A stretch of 64,000 nucleotides of DNA from Aptenodytes patagonicus (lineage: Eukaryota > Chordata > Aves > Sphenisciformes > Spheniscidae): assembly GCF_965638725.1 (NCBI RefSeq), contig NC_134963.1, positions 16,954,501 to 17,018,500 of the forward strand, read 5' to 3'. The notes under the pieces were generated by a model. That model had not been told where the DNA came from. It was given only the letters and a program-made list of their open reading frames with translations, and did not search any database. A program made the position numbers and the translations under genes. Below, piece after piece: positions 1 to 13,050 of this stretch; the first letter of the stretch is position 1, and each line of letters opens with the position of its first letter.

Positions 1-3000
1 ATAACCTTAGAGCTGGGGCAAGCGGACTCCCAGAGCAGGGGGTGGTTGGGGAGCATCAGACTGCCTCTCCGGTCCTCGGAGCGAGATCCGTGCTGCACAT
101 CTCGCTGAGACGAGAGGCGACGGAGGGCGTTAATCTGCCTCGTACAGCCTGCAGCGTCGGTGAGGCCGTTCACTAAGCCAGGGGAGGCTGGACCAGGTGC
201 TGAGGCAGCAAACCGAGCCCAGCCGTACATGGGTGACCCCCGCCTTTAGGTGAATCAAGCTGAACGGGTGAGCAGTGTGATCTCCAGATTGCAATCTCCT
301 CTTCCAATTCGAGGAGGAGGAGCAAGTGTCTCTGGTAGGGAATGGGAGAGGTGAGTAGCTGCCGTGTCGGACAGGGAAGCAAAGTGGACTCGCCAGCCGG
401 TGCCGCCTCGCCATGGCAGATGGTTGGCAGCTGGGGAAAAAAAGTCCAAGGTTTATCTACAAGAAGATGCTTCTGTGTGTGTTGAGGCAGAAACAGCCCC
501 TTAAACAGGCAGACCCTTCCCAGGGAGACCTCGAGGGGGCTTTATTCAAGGAGGATTTCAGGCCTCTGCCCAGTGTTACTGGACTGTGACGTTTGCAGTG
601 TTCCCACCTGACTCGGACAGCAGAGAAGGCTCAGGAGCTTTTGCTTTGTTACTTTAAACCAGTCTCCAAATGGAGAGAAATAAAAGACTCTGTCCTGCCT
701 TCTGAGGCTGCAGCTTTCTGAATGTCAATGATTGTGATTACGTTTGTCCCATCCCTGCTTGATGAGCGTGAGGTTTGGGGTGCGCTAGATTAAAGCTGGG
801 GGTGGGGAACCTTGAGTGTTTCTGAGACCTTCCAGGGCTGAGCTGATGACCCCGAGAGCCTGAGTTGCACCCCCGGGACTCCGTGCACAGAAGGAGTTGG
901 GGCACTTGCTGAAAACCCGGTAGAAGATCACTTCAGGTGTGTAGGAAACGCGTTGGTGCCAGGCACTGTGCAATGTTGGCTGCCCGTAGAAAACGGGATG
1001 GTGCAAAGGGGAGTCTGTAAGCGGTTCTGTTCTTCACAGGTGAAGTTCAAGTCAGAGAAGCTGTTGGGGGTGGCTCAAAGACTTGGACCTTCGTGTGTCG
1101 AAGGGCTTTGATTACACCCGGGTCACTAAGGGTTTTCTGGCGTTCCCAGAGCAAGGCTTGTGTTTGGGAGATGGCTCCTTCGCGTTGCTGTTTGCTCTTG
1201 CCTGCGTCCTCTGCTGTTGCTGCAGCCATCTCTTTTTCACAGCAGAAGGCAGCGTGAGAACATTCACTATGCTGTTAATTACTGAGGCTGGGAAATGGGT
1301 CGGTACCCCTTGCCCAAGGTACTGTGAGCCCTTACGTTCACGTGGAAGCAGATCACTGAGCGAGCCAGCTGTGGAGTTGGAGAACCAGCTAAAGGAAGGA
1401 AACCTGCAGGGGTGCTAGAAGAGCTCGTGGGTGGCCTTTTGGTAGGGAGAGGTGGTGGTGGAGGAGTTGCCCACTACTGTAGACAAACGCACTGAAGATC
1501 AGCAGCTACAAGAACCAACGAGGCTTTTGCAAATTCAGGGCTGAGACCCCCTCCCATTGCCATCAGGGGTGGGTGTTTCCTCCCCACGGGAACGTGCTAC
1601 TGTGGTTCAGCGGCTGGAGACAAGAGGTACTGCTCTTGTGAGGTCTCCGCCTCCTGGACGAACATCCCCAGCTGGAAAGTGGGCTGATGTGGGACCTGCA
1701 CCGTTGCAGGATCCCCACGAACCACCCTGAACTGTGTTGACGCTTGACCCTCAGCTCGGAGCCCCGCACTCGACTGCTAAAATAGCGAGGAGCAGAGTGG
1801 GCAACGTTCCCCTCTGGAGACACCTTCATCCTGCCTGTGAGGACACGTACAGACAGAGGACTCTCCAGTGCTGACCAGGTGAAGAAGGCGTCCGTGTTCC
1901 TCTGTGTGTGGCCAGAGCTATTAGCAAGGGAATTGCTTCCCGGGGTGAGGATGAGGAAGGCAGGGATGAATGATGGGTCCTACTGCAGGAAAGGAGACTG
2001 CCTGCCTGCATGCTGGGGGGTAGCGCTGCCTCCCGGGAGGACCCCCCCCTACTTTGACGTGAGCATTCTCGCATTGCTGGGCCAGCGGCAGAGCCGATGG
2101 TGTGGCTGGAGAAGCTCGGGGGCAGCTGCCGCAGCAGGTGGGGATTGCTGCCGGTGGGTTCAGCCCCGCTTCGCTGCCCTGCGCCGTGAAGAGTGGAGCC
2201 CACCTCGGTTCAGAGTTCCCCACAGGCCATGAGAGCTGGTCACTGCCATCTCCGCTGCCGTCTCTCCCGGGGGCAGCTGGCACTGGGGATCACGGCGGGC
2301 TGCTCCAGCACTGCCATGACAACGGCAGCTCTCGGGCTTCCCGCTCCCGCCATCTGGTTGCGGACGGCTCTGCCAGGCAGCCGATCCAAGCTGAAATTTT
2401 CCATGCCTGTGGTCAGGTTGTGTTTCAGAAAGGCTTTCCGTGTGAGGTGGAGAGCGGCAGGGTGGTCAGGCATGGTTAACTGGTGAAAAAGGTGGTCTTA
2501 AGGGAATAAAGCGCCTGGGATAGCTTGTGATCAGGGAGTATTCGGTCAGCATGATTTCAGCAGAGGAAAAGTTGCTCAGCCCCCCCAGGAAGCATTGCTG
2601 GGCGGTACGACGCTGAGGGTACACGGATATTTCTCCAAGCAAATGCCTTTGTGTCACTAGAGGGTGACGCCTTCCTATGGCACTGGCTGTGCCCGTGCTA
2701 CTGCAGTTGTGTTATTGCCGGTGACGGCTGGGCTGGGGTTGGACCTGGTGAGAGTGATCCAAAGGAGCTGGAAGTGCAGCGAAGGATTACTGGATTTCAG
2801 CTGTCTCAGCTCCTTGGTTCAACCGCCGGTGCAGCCCCTGAGCTCTCGACTGGTGCCCCAGGAACACGTGGTTGGGGACCCCTTTGGTGGCAGCTCAGGT
2901 GGCTTCAGCCACCCACGGGGCTGGGCCTTAAGTTCCTGCCCAAATCTCCTTGTGTGCCGGAAGCAATGTGGAGCGGGGATGCACGAGAGGATCGAGTTCC

Positions 3001-4300
3001 CTGTTCTGGTGCGAGGTGACCGACGGGAGAGCTATGGCTCTGTGCCAGCCCTGCGTTCACCCATGAGCTGGAGGAAGGCGAATGATGGGTGGTAGAAAGG
3101 GACAAGTCCTGTTTCCTGCTTCCTTTTTCTGTACTTTGGGCTGATGAGGAGGATAGCGAGGTCCCCTCCACGTAAGGAGGCCGATTCAGCGTGGATAAGG
3201 GTGAATTTATGCAGGTGTTATCTCTTAGTGTTGGACAGTGGGCTCTGAGGTGACCATTACCACTCGGGAGTGACGTTTGGGGTGATGACTGGTGGGTCCA
3301 TGGAAACATCAGCTTTAGTGCTCAGTAGCCATCAGAAAATCAAATGAGACATTAGGAAGGGAGCGAACAAGAAAACGAAAAACCTTTTGCTGCTGTGAAG
3401 TCGCTGATGCGCCAGCACCCAAACACAGGTCCCTTCATCCCGAGAAGCGTTCAGTAGAGCTGGAATGGGCTCTGCAAAGGCCCTGGGGACACCAGAGGTC
3501 TGGACCACCTTCCAGCCAAGCTGGACTCCTCTATCTGAAAATGAGGTGCCCAAGAGGGGACAGGGTGGAGGTAAAACTACAGGTGACATGGGGAGAGACT
3601 TCACTCTCTTCAACTACAAGAGCTGGAGTGTTAGATGAAGCCTGTAAAAGGCAGGTTTAGGTGGAACAGGTGACTGCTTGGGAAACCCCCTGCCGCAGGG
3701 GGCTGGGGAAGCAGAAGGTTTATGTTGGTTCAAGAGGAGGTGAGGCGCTTCTGGAAAAGAAATGCCTTTTGACTTAGAGATGGAGAGAAGCGATTCCCCT
3801 TCACCGAGCTGCAGGCACTTGGAGCCAGGTGGAAGCGCTGCACGCTTTTGTTCAGGTTTTATGCTCTTGCCCAGGCACTGGCTTTCTTCACTCCCGGGTG
3901 GCAGGAACGTGAGCTGGATGGGCCTGTTCAAGAGCTCACCTTCCACTGCTGCCCCTCCAGCCGCTTTCCCCTACACCTCTGCTTCTTCATGGCAAATACC
4001 TGAGCACAGAGGAGGTCCCTGTCCTCCAGGCAGCAGCTCCAGAGCATAGAGGGTAGAGGCAGATTCCTCCTTGGGATAGCCAAGGAGGAGAGGACCAGGG
4101 TCCCGGCCCTTCACTCCGTCCAGAACTGCGTCCAGCGGCCGAGGTTTGGGATAACTACTCCATCCTCGGCTGTTCCCTTCATGAGCGGCTCAGGCTGCGG
4201 CGCCCAAGCCCAGCCCATGCAACACCCCTTTGGGGCTGGTGTCCAGCCTGCAGCGATGAGGTCGCGGGGGACCCACCACGACGCTCTCGGCGCATTGCCA
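1..4300. other. Left-edge region without a recognised gene
   Basis: No open frame here translates into a family I recognise, and no frame is joined by convincing splice sites into a conserved protein. A canonical AATAAA lies at 679-684 on the plus strand in a moderately AT-rich setting, which would fit the 3' end of a plus-strand gene lying off the left edge. Another AATAAA lies near 2,503. Neither can be tied to a coding exon. The rest is ordinary mid-GC intergenic DNA. Confidence 0.4.
679..684 (+). terminator. Possible poly(A) signal of an upstream gene
   Basis: AATAAA in an A-rich stretch, followed by a T/G/C-rich segment. It could mark the end of a plus-strand transcript entering from the left, but no coding exon supports it. 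Confidence 0.2.
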
Positions 4301-4599
4301 AACATTTGTCGGCCTCCCCGTGGGGCTCGGGGGTGCTTCCCCCGTTACCCCAAGCCCTGCTGCCAGCTCCGGGGGAGACACCCCTGGGGCTGGTGCCGCC
4401 CGCGCTGCCCTTGCAGCACCTCCCGCCCCGGGGTGTCGGAGCAGCCCGGCTCCGGACCCCCCCTGCCCCGGCTGACGCTCCCCCCCCCCCCGCCCCGCCG
4501 CGCTCCCGGGCGGCCCCCGAGGGGCTCCCCGCAGCCGCCGCGCCGGGCCCCCGCCCTTCCGCCGGGCCGGGGAGGCGGAGCCGGGGCGGGAGGCGGCGG

Positions 4600-4668
4600 C
4601 GGCGCGGAGCAGGTGGGGGCCGGGGCCGCTGGCGGAGCCGCGCGGTGCCCGCGGCCGCGCCCGCGCAG
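4600..4668 (+). other. Probable non-coding first exon of SLC7A4 (5' limit unknown)
   Basis: The right edge is set by a consensus donor, CAG|GTGAGC, at 4,669-4,670. The matching acceptor is probably the pyrimidine-rich tract ending in AG at 5,923-5,924, which opens the exon carrying the SLC7A4 ATG at 5,994. The transcription start is unknown, so the left boundary is only nominal. 5'-end RNA data would settle it. Confidence 0.4.
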
Positions 4669-4692
4669 GTGAGCGGGACCCTCCCGGGCGGC

Positions 4693-4716
4693 GGGGCCGG
4701 GGCCGGGGCCGGGGCG
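4693..4716. repeat. Short GGGGCC-type hexanucleotide repeat
   Basis: Three exact GGGGCC units at 4,693-4,710 are followed by GGGGCG, just downstream of the probable first exon donor. Similar GGGGCT/GGGGCC units recur near 4,759-4,780. The tract could form G-quadruplexes. Confidence 0.75.
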
Positions 4717-5993
4717 GTGCGTGGGGCGCGCCCCGCGGGCGCTGGGGCTCGGGGGAGCGGGGCCGGGGCTGGGGCTGGGCGCCGCCCGGGGAGCGGCATC
4801 GCGGTGGGGCCGAGCAGGGGCGAAACTTGCCCCTCTCCCCGCCCGGGGATGAATCCGGAGGCTGAACGCCCCCTCCCCCCCCGCCCCGGCCCGGGGGTCC
4901 CCACCCGCGACCACCACCCCCAACCTGGGAGGGATGCTCGCTTGCCCAGCGGGCGTCAAGCTCCGTGTCCTGCCCGGCTGCGGCTGTTGGGTGCGTTGGG
5001 GTCGGGCACCCCAATAGTGCCAGCCCCTCCGTTCGCGGGGACTCAGATCAGCCAGCACGGTTGGTGCCAACAGGCCTGTTGTCCCCACGGGCCAACATCG
5101 TGCCGTCGGCTCGCAGTGGCCTTTCTGGGACCTTTTGGCTTCCGAGACAGATGGACCGAGGGAGCAGGGCTGCACCGAGTGGCACGAGCTCTCTGAGCAG
5201 GACCCGTGGTTTGGGGATGCAGGGAGACATGTATCCTGGCACGGGGAGGAGGGCAGCCGGAAGGGGAGAGCATCCCCAAAATCACAGACCGCCCCACGGA
5301 GCAGCCGTGAAGCAGCACCTGAAGGTCCCCAGAGCTGCGTCCTCCCACTCTCCCAGCGGCAGCTGCCGGCCGCGGCTTGGTCCCCAGGCGCGGATGTGTT
5401 TCCTGGTCTGGCCGGGGATGCCCACGTCCTTGCCAGAGCTGCTCTGGTCTTCCTGCTGCACACCTCCGCGCCACGCCTGGGCTTTCCCTGGGGAAGCAGC
5501 GAGATGCTGGGAGCGGGGAGGCGCCGCATGCCCCCTCGGTGGGCTCCCGGCACACCAGGGAGACGGTCAGGTAGATGTTGAATAAGGTGGAGGGGAAACA
5601 GCAAAGAAACCTTCAGCAGGGCCAGAGCAGCCTGTTTTGGGCTTTAATGCAGCTCCGTTTTAAAAAGAAAAGCCTGGGGGATGCTGCCCTGGGGGTGCTG
5701 TGGTTTCTCTCCCACCTGGCGCCCAAGCACGGGTCCCTGCGCGGGGTGGCTGTCTGTCCTGTGCCACCACCCTGCAGGAGGACATGCTCCAGTGCTGAGC
5801 CCCACGCTGGCTGAGGAGCGAGGGACACCTTGAATGTGCCGTGGTGGCTTTTCCACCCTGTCCCCACCACGCGATACCTCCCGGCAGGAGGGGATGCTCA
5901 CACCTTCCTGCTCCCCCCTGCCAGGTCTCCAGGCAGGGTCTCGCCACTGTGGACCCCTCACCCTGCCGGAGGGCAGGGCCTGCTGCCTCCGGG

Positions 5994-8900
5994 ATGGCGA
6001 GATGGCTGCCTCGCTCCGCCGACCTGACCCGCTTCTGCCAGAAACTCAACCGGGTGAAGACCTTGGAGGATGACATGATGGAGACGTCCTTCAATAGATG
6101 CCTTTCCACCATCGACTTGACGCTGCTGGGCATCGGAGGCATGGTGGGCTCTGGGCTGTACGTCCTCACGGGCACTGTGGCTAAGGAGATCGCCGGCCCC
6201 GCCGTCATCGTCTCCTTTATCATTGCCGGCTTTGCCTCGCTCCTGGCTGCTCTCTGCTATGCCGAGTTTGGAGCCCGGGTACCCAAGACGGGCTCTGCCT
6301 ACATGTTCACCTACGTGTCCGTGGGTGAGATCTGGGCCTTCCTCATCGGCTGGAACGTGCTGCTGGAGTACATGATCGGAGGAGCTGCGGTGGCCAGGGC
6401 CTGGAGCGGCTACCTGGACTCCATCTTCAACCACAAGATAAAGAACTTCACCGAGACCCACGTGGGCACCTGGCAGGTGCCGTTCCTGGCCCACTACCCC
6501 GACTTTCTGGCAGCAGCCATCCTGCTGGTAGCCACCGCCTTCATCTCCTTCGGGGCCAAAGTGTCCTCCTGGCTAAACCACGTCTTCTCGGCCATCAGCA
6601 TGGGTGTCATCCTCTTCATTCTCATCATGGGCTTCATCCTCGCGCAGCCCAAGAACTGGAGTGCCCAGGAGGGCGGCTTCGCCCCGTACGGACTGTCGGG
6701 CATCATGGCCGGCACAGCCACCTGCTTCTACGCCTTCGTGGGCTTTGATGTCATCGCGGCCTCCAGCGAAGAGGCCAGGAACCCGCAGAGGGCTGTCCCC
6801 CGGGCCATCGCTTTCTCCTTGGGGCTGGCCACCGGGGCCTACATCCTGGTGTCGGTGGTGCTGACGCTGATGGTGCCCTGGCACACGCTGGACCCCGACT
6901 CTGCCCTGGCAGATGCGTTTTACAGGAGGGGCTATGCCTGGGCAGGGTTCCTGGTCGCCGCTGGCTCCATCTGCGGTAAGTACAGGCAGCGGCGGTGGGA
7001 GCTGCCCGCCCCGCTTGCGATGGGGGCTGGGAACTGGGGCGGTTTTGGGTCTGACGTGGTCTTCCTTCTTCTGCCCATCCCTCAGCGATGAATACAGTCC
7101 TGCTGAGCAACCTCTTCTCCCTGCCACGCATCGTCTACGCCATGGCCGAGGACGGGCTCTTCTTCCAGGTCTTCTCCCGAGTGCATCCCCGCACGCAGGT
7201 GCCTGTCGTCGGCATCGTGGTCTTTGGGCTACTCATGGCCCTGTTGGCCCTCATCTTTGACCTGGAGGCCCTGGTGCAGTTCCTGTCCATTGGCACGCTG
7301 CTGGCCTACACCTTCGTGGCTGCTAGCATCATCGTCCTGCGCTTCCAGCAGCAGAAGGTGGATGCCCCTGCGCCGGCGGCCAGTGGCCGTCCCAGCCCCC
7401 AGCCCCAGGAGGTTCCGTCCACCGGCGAGCTGAAGGAGTACGAGTCCTTCTCCGACAAGCTCCAGCTAGTGGACAGGGACAAGAGCAAAGAGCACCGGGA
7501 GCCGGGGCAGCTGAAGGCAGCTTTTGAGCCCTACCTGGAGTTCCTCAGCGACTTCTACCCGGGCGAGGTGGTCACGGTGGCTGTGGTGACCCTGATGGTG
7601 TCCGCCATCTGCCTCTGCTCCATCTTGGTGTTCGGCAACACTCACCTCCACCTGCCCACCTGGAGCTACTCCCTGCTGCTGGTCCTCTTCAGCCTGGGCT
7701 TCCTGCTCAGCCTCCTCCTCATCTGGGCGCACGAGCAGCAGCACGGCACACAGACCTTCCAGGTACACCCGGGGGCCCAGGCAGGATTAGTCCCTTTTCA
7801 AGGGTCGGCGGGGTGGGAGCAGCTCTGATGCACCCACGAGAGGCTCCGGTCACACCGGTCTCGTGAAAGCACCGCAACTGCTGAAGGAGGAGGAGGAGGG
7901 TGTCAGCGAGCACTGGCTGTGGGGAGGTGTTGGTGCCTGCGGTGTCACGCTGCACAGTCACCGGTCTCCAGGAGGGGACAACCCCAGCGGGATCGCTCCT
8001 GCCCGCCCTGGGCTCCCTGCTCCGCATCCCCACAGCCCCCCGCTCCCCTTCTGCCCATCCCAACTCCTTCTGCCTTTGGCCTGCCCTTGACCTATGCATT
8101 GGAGCTCTTTTCTTCAGCCCCCAAATCATTTTTGTGCCACTCGTGCTCCCCGCTCTCTGGTTTCCAGCCCGTCTGGGCCCCGGTGTGGTGCAGCCGCGTG
8201 GACCACACCAGTGGTACCACCTCCCTGCCATGCCCCTGCCCGGGCTTCTCCAGCAAGGACCATGTTGGCTCTGGATTGCACCAAGGGCTTGTTCAGTCCT
8301 TCTGACGGTGCCTCTGGGCTGTTTCCAGAGCCCGTGCCCGGCATGCAGCCTGGCTCCCATCTCTTGGCTCCCTAACTGGCAATTGTTCCTTTTGGCTGCC
8401 TTTTTCCCAGAAAAAAAAAGTCATTTTCAGAAAGCCCCGGGTGAGAGTCACCTTGTCCCCCACATTTACCAGTGCTGGCTTTTGTCTCTATGGTTTTAAG
8501 GATGGGGAGTGTGGTCCTGCAGGTCTCACCCTCTACCTCCGGCTTGGTTTCTCCCGCAGATCCCCCTGGTACCCCTCTCCCCAGCACTGAGTATCGTCCT
8601 CAATATCTATCTGATGCTGAAGCTCAGCTACATGACGTGGCTCCGCTTCGCCGTCTGGCTGCTCTTAGGTGAGTGCTCCCACGGTGGCGTGAGCCCCAGG
8701 AAGGCGGCGGCTGCTTCGGGGGAGAGGGGAACTGGGCTTGTCCTGGCACCGGCCGGTGGCTTCAGCAGCTCTTTTCCCCTGGTGATGGGTTTATAAACCG
8801 CATCGTGCCCCTTTCCGCCTCCAACTCCCCTTCGGAGACGCAAACCGAGGTCTCCCGGCGTCTCCCTGACCCTCTCTGGTTCCCAGAGTGTTACGGTTTG

Positions 8901-9385
8901 TTCCAGTTAAGGTTTGGATCCTCCTTCAAGCTCTGGACCAGAACCACCCGCTGCTCCCGAGGTGGCTCCCTGGGGCTTGAGGACCCCTTCCCAGTGAGGG
9001 GCTTCCCCTCCCCAGGGACTGGGGTTACCCCCCTTGCTCTTAACACACTGCGGGATCCTTTTCCACCTGCAAGCAGCTGGTTTAAGCCCCCCCAGTGCCG
9101 TGGCTTGTGCTGCTACGCAGGGATGCTGGCTGCATCCGTGCCGGCCGCTGGCCTCTGCTCGAGCCGCTGCTCTCCCTGTCCCCCGCTGCAGGCCTGCTCG
9201 TGTACTTCGGTTACGGCATCTGGCACAGCAAGGAGAACCTGCGGGAGCCCAGGCCGCAGCGCGTCAGCGCCCGCTATGTGGTGTTCCCCAGCGGCAGCCT
9301 GGAGGAGAGGGTGCAGGCAGTCCAGCCCAGCTCCCAGCCCGCCGCCGGGCTGCCGGACACCGACACCGACGACTGCAAGAGATGA
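5994..9385 (+). CDS. SLC7A4: Solute carrier family 7 member 4 (CAT-4-like transporter)
   Basis: Four coding exons, 5994-6975, 7086-7762, 8560-8668 and 9192-9385, all with GT/AG borders and consistent phases, give 653 residues (human about 635). The start is the ATG at 5994, which opens with MARWLPRSADLTRFCQKLNR, like the human protein; upstream in-frame codons look like 5' UTR. It is a polytopic APC-superfamily membrane protein with about 14 predicted helices. The TM3 segment LCYAEFGARVP keeps the glutamate that is essential in cationic transporters, and GFDVIAASSEEA and PRIVYAMAEDGLFF are near-identical to CAT-4. Members of this subfamily have not shown clear cationic amino-acid transport, so the substrate remains open. 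It is more divergent in the cytoplasmic loop around residues 420-480 (Pro/Ala/Ser-rich). Next to LRRC74B, as in human 22q11.21. Plus-strand AATAAA motifs near 11,736 and 11,811 are possible but distant ends; no nearer canonical signal was found. Confidence 0.95.
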
Positions 9386-11150
9386 CACCCCGGGGGACAG
9401 GGGCACCTGGCTATGGGAGCATCTGACCCCCTCCCCACGGTGAGGCCAGAGATCCCCCCTCCTCCTCCTGGTCCCTTTGACAGCGGAGCCACCGGGGCTG
9501 CCCTGGGCATGTGGCTCCATCCAGAGATGACGAGGATGCTTGCCCTTCCCCACCCACTCCCTGCAGAGCGTGGGGAGGGGCTGGCTCCCTTCCTCCCCAT
9601 CCCCAGCACTCAGGAACTGGGTCTCAGCCCCCTCAGCTCAGTGCCTGCCCTGCTCACGAGGAGCCGCGTCCTCGCCACCTTCCCCTGAGCACATCCAGGT
9701 GCCATGCAGCAAATCTCCTTTCTGCTGGCCCATCTGCGCAGCCAGGGATGCAGAGGGATGCAGAGGGTCCCCAGGGACCGGGACAGGCAGCCCAGTGCTG
9801 CCCATCCTGGGTCTCATCCTGGCTGCAGTGTGGGATCTTGCTGCAGCCCTGCAGAGCCCTCCTGCCTCCCGCTGAGCCTGCCTGCGGAAGGAGGCAGGGG
9901 CCAGCCGCACTTCCCCACTGGCATCCCTGCCATCCCCATCCCCAGGGCCACTCTCCCAAAAGGCTGAGGGGGGCCGAGGAGCAGGTGGGGACATGAGATG
10001 GAGAAGGGACATGGCCAGAGTGGCTGGGCAGGGACCCCAGGAAAGCCAGTGTGGGCTGGCACGGCAGAAGCCCAACTGCACCTTCCTGGCCACTGGCATC
10101 GGCTGTTTCAGGGTGGGCTGGGGGCTGTGCCCAGCTGGAAGCCCGGCTGGAAGGTCATGCCAGGGCCAGGCTCTTGCCCCAGCCCACAGGTGGGTGTGGG
10201 CGCTCAGGACCCCAGATTTGTTGCCTTGTCCCCGGAGGTCCCCAGCAGCATCCCTGGGCGGGCCTGCCTGGAGCCGGCTCCCCCCTTCCCCTGTGCCCCA
10301 GCAGCACAGCCTGCACTGCTGCCTGCCCCAGCGTGGGGGGCTCAGCCCCCCGTGATGCCCCTCCCAGGCTCTCTGTGGCTCGGGACAGGCTCTGCGGCTG
10401 CTTTTCAGTATTGCCCCCTCCCGGGCGAGCATCCCCGTGCTCTGGGGCTCACCCCAGCTGCCATGTTGTGGGGGGAGTCCCCAGCAGCACTGCTGCAGCC
10501 ACCCCTGGCTGGTTTGCCCATGAACAGCCTAAAATGGAAGGGAAGGGGCCTTTAGCATGTTTTGGAAGAAATACATGGAGGAAACAAATCAGTCGAGCAC
10601 GAGGTTGCCGAACTGCCAGGCCTTGCAGCGTGGACACCCTGCTCCCTGCAGCCATGCTGGACGTGCAACGTCGTCTGCATCCTGTGAGAAGCCGGGGACC
10701 GTGGGCAGGCTAGTCCCATTGCTTCTTGCTGGCCAGTCCCTGGGGGGGTCCTAGAGGGGCCATGGGGAGGTCTCTGTACGATGCGCCGGCTCCCTGGTGA
10801 ACCCCTCTGTCTGCCAGCACTGCTCCGCGTCCTGCCTCGCCCCTGCACTGCTGCCGCTGCCCACGGAGCAGCGCGTCCCCACCGTGCTGTGCTCCTGCTT
10901 GGCACCTCTGTGTAGTGGCTTGTGAGCAACGGGCTGCCTCCCGTCACCCTCATAAATACTGGTTCTGTGATGGCTCTGGTTGTTTGTGCTGTGTGTCCCC
11001 CTCAAGAGTCCACATGGGGAAGCTGCTCACCCAGATGCTCAGGAAAGCCCCCTGAAAGCTTGAGGAAGGGGAGAGTCGTGCCACCCGCTGCCACTGTGCA
11101 GCCACATTCCTCCCGAGCCCTGCAAGGGCAGCAGCGGGCTGTGCCCGGGG

Positions 11151-11188
11151 CGTGCAGACCCTGCCCGGGGCGTGCAGACCCTGCCCGC
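11151..11188. repeat. Two-copy 20-bp tandem repeat
   Basis: The unit CGTGCAGACCCTGCCCGGGG starts at 11,151 and is repeated from 11,171, with the second copy diverging after 18 bases. It is a small local duplication in the region downstream of SLC7A4. Confidence 0.8.
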
Positions 11189-11639
11189 AGCTGCTTTCTG
11201 GCATCGCGGGGCGGGAGCCAGGCACAGCGAGTCACCGTGCCGGGAGCCCGGCTTCCCAGCCGCCAGCACGTGCTTCTGGAGCAGGGCTGGCGTGCGCGAG
11301 CTGCACAACGCCCGGCCGGGTCCACCGGGCACCGCCGAGAGCAGCTTTGCTCTTCTGACACGGGTGTGCTGTTCACGAGGACTGGCTCCAGCCGGACCCA
11401 CAGAAACTGGGACACCCCCCCCCAGGGGCTGGGGCAGCCGTGCAGAGGTAGCCTGGAACTTGAGATTTACAGATACACAAATATGACTATATTCACCCAG
11501 ATGGGCCTGAACCCCTTTGTCAACAGCGAGGAAGATGTTGAGCAGCACCGGGGCAGGTTCACTAAAGCTGCCAAGGGTTATGAGCTGAATGGATGGGAGA
11601 AATTGTGAAGCAGTGCAAATAATGGGAATTCAAGCATGA

Positions 11640-13050
11640 GTCACTTGAGATAATCCATCGATACCCCCATCCTCACCATTATTGCTCACTAAGGAAGTTT
11701 CCTTCCCATGAAAACAAAGTCATTCTTTATTAAAAAATAAAATATTCAACAGGTATCCAGGGAAGCAGCTAGACTTAACTCTCCATATCAATTGTCAGCT
11801 TTTAATTTGCAATAAATCCATTGTCAGCAGGATAAAGGCAAGCAGAAAGAACCGTAGTGATAGATGAGGAGCGAGGGAGCCCAGCGCGCGGTTGGGGAAG
11901 AGCAGTAAAAGTCCTAACAAAGCAGGACAGGCTGAGGTTCAAGACACTTTTATGTTCTCTTTTGGAGGAAAGTCGATAGAAGTCACATCACAAAACACTC
12001 TGGACTGTCGCCGGGGCCGGGCTCACCCAGCGTGGGCTCTCGGTCGGCCTTTTAAACTGGCAAAGACCTAAGAGTTGTTGAATGAGCCTCGTAAGCATTG
12101 ATATTTAATCTATTTAAAACGAACATTTGTAAAAATGCCGAGAAACTACTGCTAGGCTGCGCCATAAAAAGCAAGCGTGGATATGGGGTACCCCTCAGCA
12201 CCGGCCGGGGAGAGGCAGGGAGTGACGGGGACGCGGCTGGCAGGGAATTAAAGGATTGAAACGTAATTAACGGCAGCCTGGGAGGGGAGTGTGCCCTCTC
12301 AAGCACACTTGTGGGTTTTTTTAAAAATAGGATTACAAAATTGGTCGGTTCATCCGTGCCATACACCATCCTATTGCAGTAACATGCCCTGCGCAGGCGC
12401 AGAACATGTATTAATTGATTTTAAATTGTCTACCCGTTAAGGCACACAAAAAAAAGGGGGGTTGTCAGCAGCCATTGCCACCAAGGGAGCCCTCCTACAA
12501 TGATTTGTTCCTGAAAACTGTATCGGCAGGAAAAAAAAAATATCCAGACCGAACACCACCAGCAGTGCTTTAAGATGGCAGCCTGTAATTGTAGGAGAAA
12601 AAAAACACCAGCTCCCCCATCTGTACCCCCGTACGCGTGATCCAGCCAGATTTAAAAACAAACCACCCCCGTGCGCAGCTCACAAAACCCTATTTCATAG
12701 AGCACAGGGAGACAGCAGTTTGCTGCCGCTGATATTACACCGACTTGCCATAGGGGTATCTTTCTCCAAATTAGGGGTTTTTTTGGGGAAAAAAAAAAAA
12801 ACATATTTTCTGGGACTCATGGAAATGGTCTAATCAGCCTAGCTGGACCGCATGAAAGTCAATCTAATTACAATGCACCAGTGAAGTATGTAGGTCAGCA
12901 GCGTAACGGCCAGTGCTGGGGCTCCGGGAACCTGGAAGGGCTTTAGGGGCCACGGGGCATGACTAGCACCGGCACACGTGCTCCTGGGCTGGGCTAAGAG
13001 GGTTAATGTGATCCTTGGATGATAATCCCCCACTTAACAGCGTGGGAGTG
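11640..13050. promoter_or_regulatory. AT-rich block, possible conserved regulatory element
   Basis: Composition switches abruptly from GC-rich to AT-rich. The block contains several TAATTA/TTAATTGATT homeodomain-type motifs and one NRF1-type palindrome (TGCGCAGGCGC, 12,390-12,400). It has no coding frame of note and no recognised repeat. Enhancer or non-coding-exon function is a guess from composition only; cross-species alignment would decide. Confidence 0.25.

Larger units (their letters stand above)
4300..4950. promoter_or_regulatory. CpG island, likely SLC7A4 promoter
   Basis: Very high GC and dense CpG, with many GC boxes (GGGGCGGGG type) and short GGGGCC tandem units. It lies about 1 kb before the SLC7A4 start codon on the same strand, and a strong donor (CAG followed by GTGAGC) at 4,669 suggests that a transcript starts inside it. 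The promoter role is inferred; no TATA box is obvious. Confidence 0.65.

Noticed and set aside
4345-5604. Long minus-strand ORF (419 codons) and overlapping plus-strand ORFs in the CpG island
   Set aside because: Pro/Ala/Arg/Gly-rich translations typical of GC-rich DNA where stop codons are rare; no family similarity.
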